Origin: Actinomycetes bacterium
GTDB taxonomy: Bacteria > Actinomycetota > Actinomycetes > S36-B12 > UBA10799
Length of the DNA stretch: 36,991 nucleotides
Direction of reading: 5' to 3'
Assembly (NCBI GenBank): GCA_029779995.1
Contig: JAKOZM010000178.1
Location: 1-36,991, forward strand
The position numbers and the translations under genes are program-made. The notes beneath the pieces are model-generated. The model searched no databases and was not told where the DNA came from. It was given only the letters and a program-made list of their open reading frames with translations. Of this stretch, positions 23,152-31,721 are shown one piece after another (positions within the stretch are counted from its first letter, which is position 1; every line of letters starts with the position of its first letter).

Positions 23152-23766
23152 CTAGGCGGTGAAACTGGCGAGTACCTGCGCCTCAATCTCGATGGCCGCA
23201 GGGGCGAGATCCAGCGTCGCCTCGGCCATTGCCGCTGCCCGCATCATGGGTGCGTGCTGCGCGGGGCCGGGGTCCTGCACGCTGCGCACCTGGACCGTCC
23301 CCAGGTTGAGTGTGTCGGCGTAATCCTGGGCCCGGACCACCGCATCCCGCAGAGCAGCCTGCCGTGTGTCCCTTTCGACCTGGGCGCGGGTCGCCGGCGT
23401 GAGGTGCCATTCGATGTCATGGACCGTGAGGTCCTCGGCGAGTGCCACAGCCCCCACCTCACTGAAGTCGGTGAAGGTGGCCCTGATTCCGACAGACGCC
23501 GTATGAATCAGCGGCAGTTGCTCACCCTGCTCATTCCAGGGCCGGTGGGCGCTGACCTGGACTCGATCAACGGAGAAGCCCTCGAGCGCCCCCCGCCACT
23601 GGAGGTGCTCGAGCCCCTCGCGGACACGCTGCACGGCGTGGCTGACCTGTGTCTTCACCTGTGTGGCCTCGGCGCCGTCGAACGTGACCGCCGCGTGGAC
23701 GGTCGCTCGCTCAGGAGCCACAGTGGTGTGCGCTGCCCCACGCACTTCGATCGTGATGTCGGCCAT
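23152..23766 (-). CDS. SIMPL (DUF541) domain protein
   Basis: A 204-residue protein with the SIMPL/DUF541 pattern: an opening strand ITIEVRGAAHTTVAPERATV, a helix with VQRVREGLEHL, the strand DRVQVSAHRPW, and the C-terminal AALRDAVVRAQDYADTLNLG followed by VQVRSVQDPG and IEIEAQVLASFTA. It has no signal peptide, unlike many periplasmic SIMPL proteins, so it is probably cytoplasmic. Function is unknown for the family. ATG 23766 has TGGAG nearby. Separate from the acidic gene by 76 bp. Confidence 0.82.
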   Translation of the reverse strand: MADITIEVRGAAHTTVAPERATVHAAVTFDGAEATQVKTQVSHAVQRVREGLEHLQWRGALEGFSVDRVQVSAHRPWNEQGEQLPLIHTASVGIRATFTDFSEVGAVALAEDLTVHDIEWHLTPATRAQVERDTRQAALRDAVVRAQDYADTLNLGTVQVRSVQDPGPAQHAPMMRAAAMAEATLDLAPAAIEIEAQVLASFTA

Positions 23767-24043
23767 GCGCTCCAGTGTGACGTGCGGGGTTTCAGCGGCT
23801 GTTACTGACTAGGGCGTGTCTGTCAGAGGCAGGGACATATTGTGCGCCCCACTGCCATCTTCAGGACTGGTACAGCCCACCGCCGATCAGGTCGCGGCGT
23901 GGTCATCGAAGATCGGCCCCCCGGCCACGGCGCCCCATACCCCAGTCGGCAGGCTTCGAGGGGTCGCACCGCAGACCCGAGGCGAACGCGATGAGATCTG
24001 CGCGAAGCCATCCTCGGCACGCCACGTCCGCCAGCCAGGCCGT
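23767..24043. other. Intergenic stretch without a supported gene
   Basis: 277 bp between the starts of SIMPL and the stop of ung. Short ORFs exist on both strands but lack ribosome binding sites and family features. A weak inverted repeat, GCCGATC and GATCGGC, lies near 23882-23921. No clear ung terminator is seen. Confidence 0.5.
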
Positions 24044-24709
24044 CTAGGGCAGCGACCAGTCCACCGCCTGCCCACCCTGACTGACCAGGGCCTCATTGGC
24101 CCGCGAGAAGGGTCGCGACCCGAAGAATCCGCGGTGGGCACTCAGCGGGCTCGGATGTGCGCTGGTCAGCACTGGGACTCCCCGCTGCCGCAGGATGGGG
24201 GTCAACGTCTGCGCATCGCGTCCCCAGAGGATCGCGACCAGTGGTTTCTCCCGGGCGGCCAGAGCCCGGATGGCGTGCTCGGTGATCGGCTCCCAACCCT
24301 TACCCCGGTGGGATGCCGACTGTCCAGGGGCAACCGTCAGCACTCTGTTGAGAAGCACCACACCGCGCTGGGCCCACGGCCGCAGATCCCCCGTGGACGG
24401 CCGCGCAACGCCGAGATCGGCGACCAGCTCGCGGTAGATGTTGTCCAGGCTCGGGGGTAGCGGTACCACCTCCGGCGCGACGGCGAAAGACAGTCCGATG
24501 GGGTGACCGGGCGTCGGGTAGGGATCCTGTCCCACGATCAGCACCGACGCCGCGGCGAAGGGGTAGGTGAAGGCCCGCAGAACGTCGGGACCCGCGGGCA
24601 GGTACGCGGGTTGGCTGCGCAGGAAGGAGCCCATGGCCCGGATCTGGGGTTCCACCGTCCGCAGAGCCTGCGCCCAACCGGGGTCGATGATCTCGTCCAA
24701 AGGCTTCAC
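24044..24709 (-). CDS. ung: Uracil-DNA glycosylase, family 1
   Basis: Removes uracil from DNA at the first step of base excision repair. 221 residues. Visible motifs are the water-activating loop [14 protein letters not shown] (Asp 62), LSFAV, '[15 protein letters not shown]', [10 protein letters not shown] and the Leu-loop [16 protein letters not shown] with the catalytic His. The start is GTG 24709 with GGAGG six nucleotides upstream; the frame is open to 24946, but that part is antisense-of-frame to cydC and has no homology. It lies 34 bp after cydC and may be read from the same transcript. Confidence 0.95.
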   Translation of the reverse strand: MKPLDEIIDPGWAQALRTVEPQIRAMGSFLRSQPAYLPAGPDVLRAFTYPFAAASVLIVGQDPYPTPGHPIGLSFAVAPEVVPLPPSLDNIYRELVADLGVARPSTGDLRPWAQRGVVLLNRVLTVAPGQSASHRGKGWEPITEHAIRALAAREKPLVAILWGRDAQTLTPILRQRGVPVLTSAHPSPLSAHRGFFGSRPFSRANEALVSQGGQAVDWSLP

Positions 24710-24743
24710 GACGGCCTCCCACCGTGGCCGATCCGGAGGAGCT

Positions 24744-26348
24744 TCACCGGACAACCACGTGTTCGTCGAGCCAGGCGATCGGCTGGTGGGATACGACGAT
24801 GACGGTCTTCCCCCGGCTGACTGCCTCGACGGTGGACAGGACCGCAGCAGCGGTGGGCGGGTCCAGATGCTCCGTCGGTTCGTCCAGCAGCAACACGTCG
24901 TGATCGGCCAGGACCGCCCGAGCCAGTCCGAGTCGTTGGCGTTCACCGCCGGACAGCGTCGCCCCGTGCTGACCGACCGACCGGTCGAGGGCCATGTCCA
25001 GTTCCACGGCGGCCAGGGCCGCTAGCAACTCGTCATCGGTGGCATCCGGCTTGGCCATCCGCAGGTTGGCGGCCACATCGGCGTCGAAGACGTGCGGAAC
25101 CTGGGCGGTCCACAGCACGACCCCGCGCACGGCATCGCCACTGGCGTCCGCAATCTCCAGGTCTCCCAGCTGGGCCTGGCCCTGGTACCCGAGGAAAGCC
25201 GCCAGGACATTGAGCACGGTCGACTTCCCCGACCCGGACGGGCCCATCAGCCCGATCCGCCTGCCGACCGGCGCGTCCAGAGTCACCCCGGACACCGCGA
25301 CCGGTCCGGTGGGGTACGCCGCGGCCATGTCGACCAGTGACACAGCCGATCCGTGCGGTGCCAGCGTGCCGTCCATCACCGGGGGTGCCGCGTCGAGGAT
25401 CTCGACGAGCCGGTGGGCCGCCGCTCGCACGCGGATCGCCGCCAGGGCGCTCGGAGCCAGTACCGCCACCGCCTCGTAGGCCGCCAACGGCAGCAGCACC
25501 AGCACCGCGAGATTGACCCCTGCCAGCTCCCTCGACCGCACAGCTGGGACCGCGACGAGGATCATCCCGATCACGGCCGCACCCTGGAAGACGATGCCCA
25601 ACGCGCTGGACAGCGCGGACCCCACCGCCGTCTTGCGCATGGCCGTCGTCAGTTCAGCATCGATGTCCGCGATGCGCCGGCCGTACTCGTCGTCAGCACC
25701 CAGGACCATGAGTTCGGGACCGGCGTGCAGCGCGGTCAGCACGTCACTGGACAACGCGGCCTGCAGGGGCGCCTGGGCGGCCTGACCCCGGCCGGCGGAC
25801 CAGATGATCAGCGCCGGCACGACGATGCCGCCGAGCAGGAGCGCGACCGCCAGCACGATGCCGGAGGCGGGCAGCAGCCAGGCCGCCAGCATCACCGAGC
25901 CGGTGCCGACCAGGATCGCGGAGAAGATCGGCAGCATCACCCGCAGACTCAGATCAGTCATCGTCTCGACGTCGTCGACCATCCGGCGCAGCAGGTCCCC
26001 ACGCTTGAAGGCGGGAAGACCGGCTGGCGCCAGCGGGATGAGGCGTTCGTACATCTTCACCCGCAAGCCGACCAGCGACCGGAAGGCCGCCTCGTGACTG
26101 ACGAGCCGCTCGGCGTAGCGGAACACCCCCCGTCCGATGCCGAAGGCACGCACCGACACCACCGCAACCTGCAGGAACAAAATGGGGGGCTGCTGCCACG
26201 CCCGGGAGATCAGCCAGGCACTGGCAGCCATCAGGGCCACCGACGAACCGAGCGCCAGCGCGCCGAGCACGGCGGCCAGCCACAACCGGCCCGATGCCGG
26301 GTGATAGAGCTCGCGCAGGCGTTTGACCGCCGGATCCCGCAGAATCAT
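24744..26348 (-). CDS. cydC: ABC transporter CydC, heterodimeric cysteine/glutathione exporter subunit
   Basis: A 534-residue half-transporter: six-helix membrane domain (about 20-300) and ATPase domain (about 340-534). Walker A is GPSGSGKST, signature [14 protein letters not shown], Walker [13 protein letters not shown], and the H-loop VIVVSHQ. CydDC exports thiols and binds haem, and is needed to assemble cytochrome bd oxidase. No cydA or cydB lies in the window. ATG 26348 has no good ribosome binding site; it overlaps the stop of a 10-codon mini-ORF that itself overlaps the cydD stop. Confidence 0.88.
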   Translation of the reverse strand: MILRDPAVKRLRELYHPASGRLWLAAVLGALALGSSVALMAASAWLISRAWQQPPILFLQVAVVSVRAFGIGRGVFRYAERLVSHEAAFRSLVGLRVKMYERLIPLAPAGLPAFKRGDLLRRMVDDVETMTDLSLRVMLPIFSAILVGTGSVMLAAWLLPASGIVLAVALLLGGIVVPALIIWSAGRGQAAQAPLQAALSSDVLTALHAGPELMVLGADDEYGRRIADIDAELTTAMRKTAVGSALSSALGIVFQGAAVIGMILVAVPAVRSRELAGVNLAVLVLLPLAAYEAVAVLAPSALAAIRVRAAAHRLVEILDAAPPVMDGTLAPHGSAVSLVDMAAAYPTGPVAVSGVTLDAPVGRRIGLMGPSGSGKSTVLNVLAAFLGYQGQAQLGDLEIADASGDAVRGVVLWTAQVPHVFDADVAANLRMAKPDATDDELLAALAAVELDMALDRSVGQHGATLSGGERQRLGLARAVLADHDVLLLDEPTEHLDPPTAAAVLSTVEAVSRGKTVIVVSHQPIAWLDEHVVVR

Positions 26349-26377
26349 CGGGGCACCGCCACGCCGTGCGCACTCAT
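26345..26377 (-). CDS. Ten-codon mini-ORF bridging cydD and cydC
   Basis: ATG at 26377 overlaps the cydD stop (ATGA); the [13 protein letters not shown] ends at TGA 26347-26345, which overlaps the cydC ATG (CGATGATT). It could pass ribosomes from cydD to cydC, which lacks its own Shine-Dalgarno. This is only a reading of the overlaps. Confidence 0.35.
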   Translation of the reverse strand: MSAHGVAVPR

Positions 26378-27987
26378 ACGCCCACCCCCACCGACAGGGT
26401 CTCGTCGGCGATGTCGTTAATGGCGCTGCGGTGACCCACGACGATCACGGTCGCATCGGTGTGTGACAGGACGTCCAGGATCGCTCGCTCGGACTCGGGG
26501 TCGACGCCGGCCGTTGGCTCATCCAGCATGAGCACTCGCGACTGGCGCAGCAGGGCCCTGGCCAAGGCGATCCGCCGCGCTTGGCCGACGCTCACGGGCC
26601 GCCCGCCCTCGCCGATCATCGTGTCCAGCCCTTCGGGCAGGGTCTGCACCCAGGATGCGAGCCGGGTGGTGGCCAGGACGTCGGCGACGTCCAGATCAGC
26701 GCCCATGGTGAGGTTCTCGCGCAGACTCGCGGGCAGTAGCTGCGGGCTCTGTGGAACCCACGCCACCTGCGCCCACCAGCTGCGCACGTCGACGTCCGCG
26801 AGGTTCTGCTCACCGATCCAGACGCTGCCGCCCATCGGCGGCAGAAAGCCCAGCAGGGCGTTGAGAACGGTGGTCTTACCCGCTCCGGACGGTCCGTTGA
26901 TGACGGTGATCCGGCCGGCGGGGATGGTTGCGGACAGACCGGTGAGGATCGGCTGGTCGTATCCGAGTGTGAGATCGGCCAGCCGCAGATCGACGTCCGG
27001 GTCGATCAGGGTCGCGATGCCGGTACTGGGCGGCGACTGTTCCATGATGGCGAACACCCGGTCAGCGGCCTGAGCTCCTTCGGCGGCCGCGTGGAAGTGC
27101 TGGCCCACCATGCGCAGGGGCAGGTACACCTCGGGCGCCAGGATGAGGACCGTCAGACCCGCCATCAGAGTCATGTCCCCGGCGACCAGCCGTACCCCGA
27201 TGGATACCGCGATCAGGGCGACCGACAGCGTGCTCAACAGCTCCAGGACCAGGGCGGACAAGAACGTGATCCGCAGCACCCCCATGGTGGAACGTCGGTG
27301 CTCCTCACCCACGGTGCGGATCTGTGCGACCTGGTGCGCAGCGCGGTTGAAGGCCTTCAGCGTCGGCAGCCCCTCCACGACATCCAGGAAATGGTTGCCC
27401 AGCACGGACAGCCATCGCCACTGCCGGTCCACCCGCGCCTGGCTGGCCCAGCCCACAAGGACCATGAACACGGGGATCAGCGGAACGGTCAGGGCCACGA
27501 TGACCGCCGCCAGCACGTCCTGAGTCAGGATGGCCACCCCGACGATCAACGGCACAGTGACCGCCAGCACGAGCTGGGGCAGGTAGCGCGCGTAATAGGC
27601 CTCCAGACCGCCGATCCCGCGCACCAGCAGCTGGGCGAGCTCGCCCGTGCGCTGGCTGCTGAGCCACGCCGGGCCGAGGCTCATCATGTGTTTCCAGGCC
27701 GCCATCCGCAGTTCGCTCATGGCGGTCGCCGCGGTGCGGTGGGCCAACCATTCGGCCACGAAGGCGGTGAGGGCCCTGGCCAGGATCACGAACCCGAACT
27801 GCACCACCTGCGCCATGACCGCAGGCAGGTCCTGGCCCTGCGTGAAGACCCGCACGATGATGCTGGCCAGCAGCCATGCTTGCGCCACGATCAGCAGCGC
27901 CTGCAGGGTCTGGATGACCGTACTGGCCAGCAGGAAAGCGCGGGTTGACCGGGCGTACTTCAGAAGTCGCCGGTCGAATCCACGCAC
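26374..27987 (-). CDS. cydD: ABC transporter CydD, heterodimeric cysteine/glutathione exporter subunit
   Basis: A 537-residue half-transporter with a six-helix membrane domain (about 15-290) and a C-terminal ATPase: Walker A GPSGAGKTT, Q-loop VPQSPQ, signature VSVGQARRIALARA and Walker B VLMLDEPTAGVD. The signature motif is VSVGQ instead of LSGGQ, so this half probably contributes a degenerate catalytic site, while CydC keeps the canonical LSGGE. The N-terminal 'DRRLLKYARSTRAFLLASTV' is typical of CydD. GTG 27987 lies 4 bp after the stop of the small membrane protein gene, so the three genes form one operon. Confidence 0.88.
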   Translation of the reverse strand: MRGFDRRLLKYARSTRAFLLASTVIQTLQALLIVAQAWLLASIIVRVFTQGQDLPAVMAQVVQFGFVILARALTAFVAEWLAHRTAATAMSELRMAAWKHMMSLGPAWLSSQRTGELAQLLVRGIGGLEAYYARYLPQLVLAVTVPLIVGVAILTQDVLAAVIVALTVPLIPVFMVLVGWASQARVDRQWRWLSVLGNHFLDVVEGLPTLKAFNRAAHQVAQIRTVGEEHRRSTMGVLRITFLSALVLELLSTLSVALIAVSIGVRLVAGDMTLMAGLTVLILAPEVYLPLRMVGQHFHAAAEGAQAADRVFAIMEQSPPSTGIATLIDPDVDLRLADLTLGYDQPILTGLSATIPAGRITVINGPSGAGKTTVLNALLGFLPPMGGSVWIGEQNLADVDVRSWWAQVAWVPQSPQLLPASLRENLTMGADLDVADVLATTRLASWVQTLPEGLDTMIGEGGRPVSVGQARRIALARALLRQSRVLMLDEPTAGVDPESERAILDVLSHTDATVIVVGHRSAINDIADETLSVGVGV

Positions 27988-27991
27988 GCCC

Positions 27992-28441
27992 TCAAGGGTA
28001 CGGCGGCACGTCCTGCTCGGCTGCGGGACCGTCGGAGGTCAGCGGGTCAGGCTCGCGCAGAAGACGGCGCACTGCGGCACGCGCAACCAGCAGAGCCAGG
28101 ATGAGGCCGGTGACGGCGAAGAAGCCGCCGAGGCTGACCTCGCCCCTGAAGACCACTGCGATGATCTCCAGCACCACGAACTTGCTGCCCACCAGCACGG
28201 CCCACAATGCCAAGCCGGAGGCGAGCTTGCCAGCCGGTGTGACGGCGGCCTTGAAGCGACCCTTGGCCCGGTTCTTGATCACCACGACCACTTCCAGGAC
28301 AGCTTTGAGGATCACGGCTGTCAGCAGCGACATGGTGAAGGTCTCCGAGATGACTGCCGGGATGTATTCGATGGCCAGGTTGAGCACCACGACGTACACG
28401 AACACGTCCACGATGTCCGCAGTATTGATCTTGGCCCTCAT
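27992..28441 (-). CDS. Small membrane protein, unknown, first gene of the cydDC operon
   Basis: A 149-residue protein with about four hydrophobic helices (about 9-28, 37-55, 75-95, 100-122) and a Pro/Asp-rich cytoplasmic tail (about 130-149). No family recognised. It precedes cydD with 4 bp spacing and is transcribed first. ATG 28441 has TACTCT six nucleotides upstream (leaderless) and no ribosome binding site. A role linked to the exporter is suggested only by the operon. Confidence 0.75.
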   Translation of the reverse strand: MRAKINTADIVDVFVYVVVLNLAIEYIPAVISETFTMSLLTAVILKAVLEVVVVIKNRAKGRFKAAVTPAGKLASGLALWAVLVGSKFVVLEIIAVVFRGEVSLGGFFAVTGLILALLVARAAVRRLLREPDPLTSDGPAAEQDVPPYP

Positions 28442-28447
28442 TGCAGC

Positions 28448-28453
28448 AGAGTA
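28448..28453 (-). promoter_or_regulatory. -10 box of a leaderless promoter for the cydDC operon
   Basis: TACTCT on the minus strand ends six nucleotides before ATG 28441 of the small membrane protein gene. Confidence 0.5.
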
Positions 28454-28474
28454 CGGCGAGGTCAGTGGGTGGCG

Positions 28475-29650
28475 TCAGGCCCGTTCCTCGGACGTCACCG
28501 CGACGGGCACCCGGTGCTGCAGGATCACTGCTGCCAGCGGGAACACAAGCACTGACAGGGCGCCGGCGCCGACCAGGGCGGCGGCATTCTCCGGGCCCAT
28601 CAGGCCGGATTCCAGACCCACTTCGGACAGTGCCACCAACAACGGCAGCGCGGTGGCAGTCAGGAAGACCATCTGCCAGCGCTGCATGCGGTCGAGGTGT
28701 CCGCGGTAGACGAACAGCGCCGGCAGTCCGCGCACGAGCAACAACAGGGCGAAGAACAGCAGTAGTCGCAGCGGGTTCTCCATGATGGAGTCCACATCGA
28801 GCTTCATCCCGGAGGACACGAAGAAGATAGGGATGAAGACCCCATAGCCGACCGCCTCCAGTTTGCGCTCCAGGGTCTCCACCTCGGCCGGCGCCCACTG
28901 CCGCAGGACCACACCGGCCAGGAACGCTCCCAGCACCACGTCCAGACCGAAGTCATCGGCGACCAGCACGAGCCCGGACAGGATGACCAGGGTCCAGCGC
29001 AAGGACGTCTGTCCCGTGGCGTCCTCCGGCATGGCCAGCCGCTCACCCCAGCCACGGCGCTGAACCTGGCGTATCACCATGAGCACCACGAAGGTGGTCA
29101 GGCCCATGCCGAGCAGCGCCAGCAGTCCGGTCAGGGGTCCGCTTCCGCTGAGGAGCAGCGCCATGGCCACGATGGGCAGGAACTCCCCTATCGCGCCGGC
29201 CGCGAAGATGAACGGTCCGAGCGGGCTGGCCATGATGCCGCTGTCGCGCATGATGGGCAGCAGCGTGCCCAGGGCGGTGGTGGTCAGGGCCACTGCGATC
29301 GCAAGGAAGTCGTTGACGATGCCCGCCTGCCACAGCAATGCCGTGACAGCCAGGGAGATGACGGCGCTGATGAGCCAGGCCCGCAGGCCCAGCTTGCCGG
29401 GCGGCTGTCGCATGAGCTTCAGGTCCAGTTCGTAGCCAGCGAGCAGGAAGAGGAACGACAGCCCGAGTGTTGACAGCAGGTCCACGTCCTCAGGGGTGGC
29501 CACCCCGAGCCCCTGCTGTCCGATCAGCACGCCGCCGGCCAGCATGAAGACCACCGCGGGGATCGCCAGTCTGGGCATCAATCGGGCAAGCAACGGAGCG
29601 AGAGCCGCGATGATGATCACGAAGAACAGCGACGTCAACTCGGAATCCAT
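28475..29650 (-). CDS. Cation:proton antiporter, CPA2 (KefB/KefC-like) type
   Basis: A 391-residue integral membrane protein with about 12-13 helices. The N-terminus (LARLMPRLAIPAVVFMLAGG ... LLSTLGLSFLFLLAGYELDL) and the core segments ALTTTALGTLLPIMRDSG and DFGLDVVLGAFLAGVVLRQW match the CPA2 Na+/H+ exchanger family. The C-terminal TrkA-N domain of KefB/C is absent, so it is the short type. It probably exchanges K+ or Na+ for protons. ATG 29650 has CACAGT six nucleotides upstream. It lies 54 bp downstream of the CPA1 gene. Confidence 0.88.
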   Translation of the reverse strand: MDSELTSLFFVIIIAALAPLLARLMPRLAIPAVVFMLAGGVLIGQQGLGVATPEDVDLLSTLGLSFLFLLAGYELDLKLMRQPPGKLGLRAWLISAVISLAVTALLWQAGIVNDFLAIAVALTTTALGTLLPIMRDSGIMASPLGPFIFAAGAIGEFLPIVAMALLLSGSGPLTGLLALLGMGLTTFVVLMVIRQVQRRGWGERLAMPEDATGQTSLRWTLVILSGLVLVADDFGLDVVLGAFLAGVVLRQWAPAEVETLERKLEAVGYGVFIPIFFVSSGMKLDVDSIMENPLRLLLFFALLLLVRGLPALFVYRGHLDRMQRWQMVFLTATALPLLVALSEVGLESGLMGPENAAALVGAGALSVLVFPLAAVILQHRVPVAVTSEERA

Positions 29651-29656
29651 GCGCCT

Positions 29657-29662
29657 ACTGTG
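29657..29662 (-). promoter_or_regulatory. Possible leaderless -10 box of the CPA2 antiporter gene
   Basis: CACAGT on the minus strand, six nucleotides before ATG 29650. It matches only A2 and T6, and no Shine-Dalgarno is seen. Confidence 0.3.
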
Positions 29663-29704
29663 CCCGAGGCCATCCTCTGGCAGTGATCAGCCCACCGCGT
29701 TGTC

Positions 29705-30928
29705 CTACACCGTCTCGGGCGTGGGGCGGCCTGCCCGCCGATCCAACGTGCGCAGCACCTGGGATGCAGTGACGCCATGCACCCCGATCGAAACCAGCAC
29801 GGCGAACGCCACCGTGGCCCAGATGAGGTCCCCGGCCGGGAAGACGGCGTGGGTCATGGCGTAGGCGACGTAGTAGAACGACCCGATGCCCCGCACCCCG
29901 AAGAAGGCGATCGTGCGCCGTTCCGATCCGAGCATGCCGCTGCCAGTCATCGCCAACCAGCCGGTGAGGGGACGAACGATCAGGGCGAGCAGGATGCCCC
30001 AGGCGGCCGCCGCCGGGGTGAGCGCGGCGAGCAGCCCGCCACCGACGAGGTACCCGAAGCCCAGCAGCAGAGCCAGGGTCAGCAGGCGCTCGATCTGACC
30101 GATGAACTCGTGCAGGACCCGGTGGTACTCATGGCCGTGTTCACACGCCCGGATGGTCACGGCGGCACAGAACACCGCGAGGAACCCGTAGCCGCCGACC
30201 AGTTCCGCGAATCCGTAGGCGATGAAGACCGCGCTGAGCGCGACGAGGGCCTCCGCGGTTTCCGCGAACCGCAGCGCCGCAGTCGGCGCCCGAAAGGCCA
30301 ATCGGCCCAGGATCTGACCGATCACCCAACCCACGCCCACGCCCAGGGCGACTTTGCCGGCGAGCTCCCAGCCGACCCACCCCCACCCCAAGGCGCCTGC
30401 GGTCAGCAGGATCGCGGCATGCACGAAGGGGAAGGCAAGGCCGTCGTTGAGGCCCGCCTCGGAGGTCAGGGCGAAGCGCACCTCGTCCTCGCTGTCGGGG
30501 TCGTCGGTGGGCTCCCCGACCTGGACGTCGGAGGCGAGTACCGGGTCGGTCGGCGCCAGCGCAGCCCCCAGCAGCAGGGCCGCTGCCAGCCCCACACCCA
30601 GCATTCCCCACGCCAGGACAGCAGCCACCGCGATGAACAGCGGCATGCCTATGCCGAGCAGCCGCCACGTGCTTGCCCACCCCCGCCAGGAGAGCGGCCG
30701 GTCCAGGGCCAGACCGACTCCCATCAGAGCCACGATCACGCAGACCTCGGTGAGGTGCTCGACGAGATCGGGATTCAGGGTCGGCGCGGGGCCACCAGGG
30801 AACTGCGCCGCGAGAACACCGACGGTGACGAAGATGATGGCTGGGGACACTGGCAGTCGCGACACGAGGCGGGGCAGGATCGCTGCACACAACAAAGCCA
30901 ACCCGGCCAGGGCGTAGACGGCGCTCAT
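29705..30928 (-). CDS. Cation:proton antiporter, CPA1 (NhaP) type
   Basis: About 407 residues, 12-13 hydrophobic helices. The NhaP/NHE signature is visible: ALAPTDPVLASDVQVGEP (about 125-142) and FALTSEAGLNDGLAFPFVHA (about 153-172), where the Asp of LNDG is the conserved ion-coupling residue; FFGVRGIGSFYYVAYAM lies in a late helix. It likely exchanges Na+ for H+ to control pH and sodium. The short C-terminus lacks a regulatory domain. ATG 30928 is preferred; GTG 30937 would add three residues. Operon with the CPA2 gene is possible. Confidence 0.9.
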   Translation of the reverse strand: MSAVYALAGLALLCAAILPRLVSRLPVSPAIIFVTVGVLAAQFPGGPAPTLNPDLVEHLTEVCVIVALMGVGLALDRPLSWRGWASTWRLLGIGMPLFIAVAAVLAWGMLGVGLAAALLLGAALAPTDPVLASDVQVGEPTDDPDSEDEVRFALTSEAGLNDGLAFPFVHAAILLTAGALGWGWVGWELAGKVALGVGVGWVIGQILGRLAFRAPTAALRFAETAEALVALSAVFIAYGFAELVGGYGFLAVFCAAVTIRACEHGHEYHRVLHEFIGQIERLLTLALLLGFGYLVGGGLLAALTPAAAAWGILLALIVRPLTGWLAMTGSGMLGSERRTIAFFGVRGIGSFYYVAYAMTHAVFPAGDLIWATVAFAVLVSIGVHGVTASQVLRTLDRRAGRPTPETV

Positions 30929-30953
30929 CGCGAACACCCCGATGGACGTGCAA

Positions 30954-30991
30954 CGGCCCCGGTAGTCCGTCGGTGGGAGCTACCGGGGCCG
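30954..30991 (-). terminator. Terminator hairpin after the hemerythrin gene
   Basis: CGGCCCCGGTAG (30954-30965) pairs perfectly with CTACCGGGGCCG (30980-30991) around a 14-nt loop, just past the stop of the hemerythrin gene at 31007. The U-tract is weak. Confidence 0.65.
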
Positions 30992-31006
30992 CACATGCGC
31001 GAGGAT

Positions 31007-31585
31007 TCAGCCTGTCGTGCGGCCGGACAACGCGTCGCGCAGCCGGTCCACCATGCCGACGCCCGGGCCCACCAGCTTGTGGAACAGCTCGCTGTGCGGA
31101 GCCTGCGGATGCGGTCGGGTGGGGGCGATCTTCTCGGCCATCTCGACCTTGCCGCGCAACTCCACCAGCGTCTCAGCGGGAATAGCTGCGCGCATCTTCG
31201 GGAACTGCCCTGACTCCTCGTCTGACACGTGATCGGCCGGCACCTCCTGGATGCGGGATACACACCGCGGGAACTGCGGGTCCGACACGTCGAGGCCCTC
31301 CAGCTGCTTGAGCAACTCCTCAAGCTCCTGGTGCTCCGCCTTGTCGTGCTCGACATCCTGCTTGCCGTCCTCGAGGTACTGCTCCATGGCCGGGTAGACG
31401 TACATCTCCTCGGCCACCGAGTGCTTGATCAGCATCGCGATGACCTGGTCAGCGATATCGCGCGCGTTGGGCTGCTGCTCGGGCTGGGCGATCTGATCCA
31501 GTAGCGACTCCACCTCACGGTGCTCGCTCATCAGCAGGTCGATCACGTCCTGTTCCTCGGACGGCAGGTGCGGAACTGCGCTCAT
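31007..31585 (-). CDS. Hemerythrin HHE-domain protein
   Basis: A 192-residue cytoplasmic protein. A four-helix bundle domain (about 12-145) carries the HHE metal ligands: LLMSEHREVESLLDQI, IKHSVAEEMYVYPAM, HDKAEHQELEELLKQL and ADHVSDEESGQFPKM. It is thus a likely di-iron protein that senses or stores oxygen or scavenges NO or peroxide; single-domain actinobacterial homologues are stress-linked. ATG 31585 has AGGAGGG as ribosome binding site; the longer frame to 31609 includes that site. It diverges from the DUF4190 gene. Confidence 0.88.
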   Translation of the reverse strand: MSAVPHLPSEEQDVIDLLMSEHREVESLLDQIAQPEQQPNARDIADQVIAMLIKHSVAEEMYVYPAMEQYLEDGKQDVEHDKAEHQELEELLKQLEGLDVSDPQFPRCVSRIQEVPADHVSDEESGQFPKMRAAIPAETLVELRGKVEMAEKIAPTRPHPQAPHSELFHKLVGPGVGMVDRLRDALSGRTTG

Positions 31586-31684
31586 GGGTATCCCTCCTAT
31601 GGGTGACATCCAGTGTTTTCCCCGCGCGGGCCATCACATACCGCCCGGGCCTCGACACCCGCACTGAATGTCCGGCGTTCTACC

Positions 31685-31690
31685 GGGTAA
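31685..31690 (+). promoter_or_regulatory. Possible SigB-type -10 element before the DUF4190 gene
   Basis: GGGTAA lies 31 nt before ATG 31722 and resembles the GGGTA(T/C) -10 box of actinobacterial SigB/SigH-type promoters. A GTTT -35 box is not evident at the right distance. Confidence 0.3.
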
Positions 31691-31721
31691 TGGTCGACCA
31701 CCTTCGACACAAGGAGTCGAC

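Noticed and set aside
29777..31213. 478-residue plus-strand ORF
   Set aside because: It is antisense to the CPA1 antiporter and hemerythrin genes and consists of Gln/His/Arg/Gly-rich shadow sequence.
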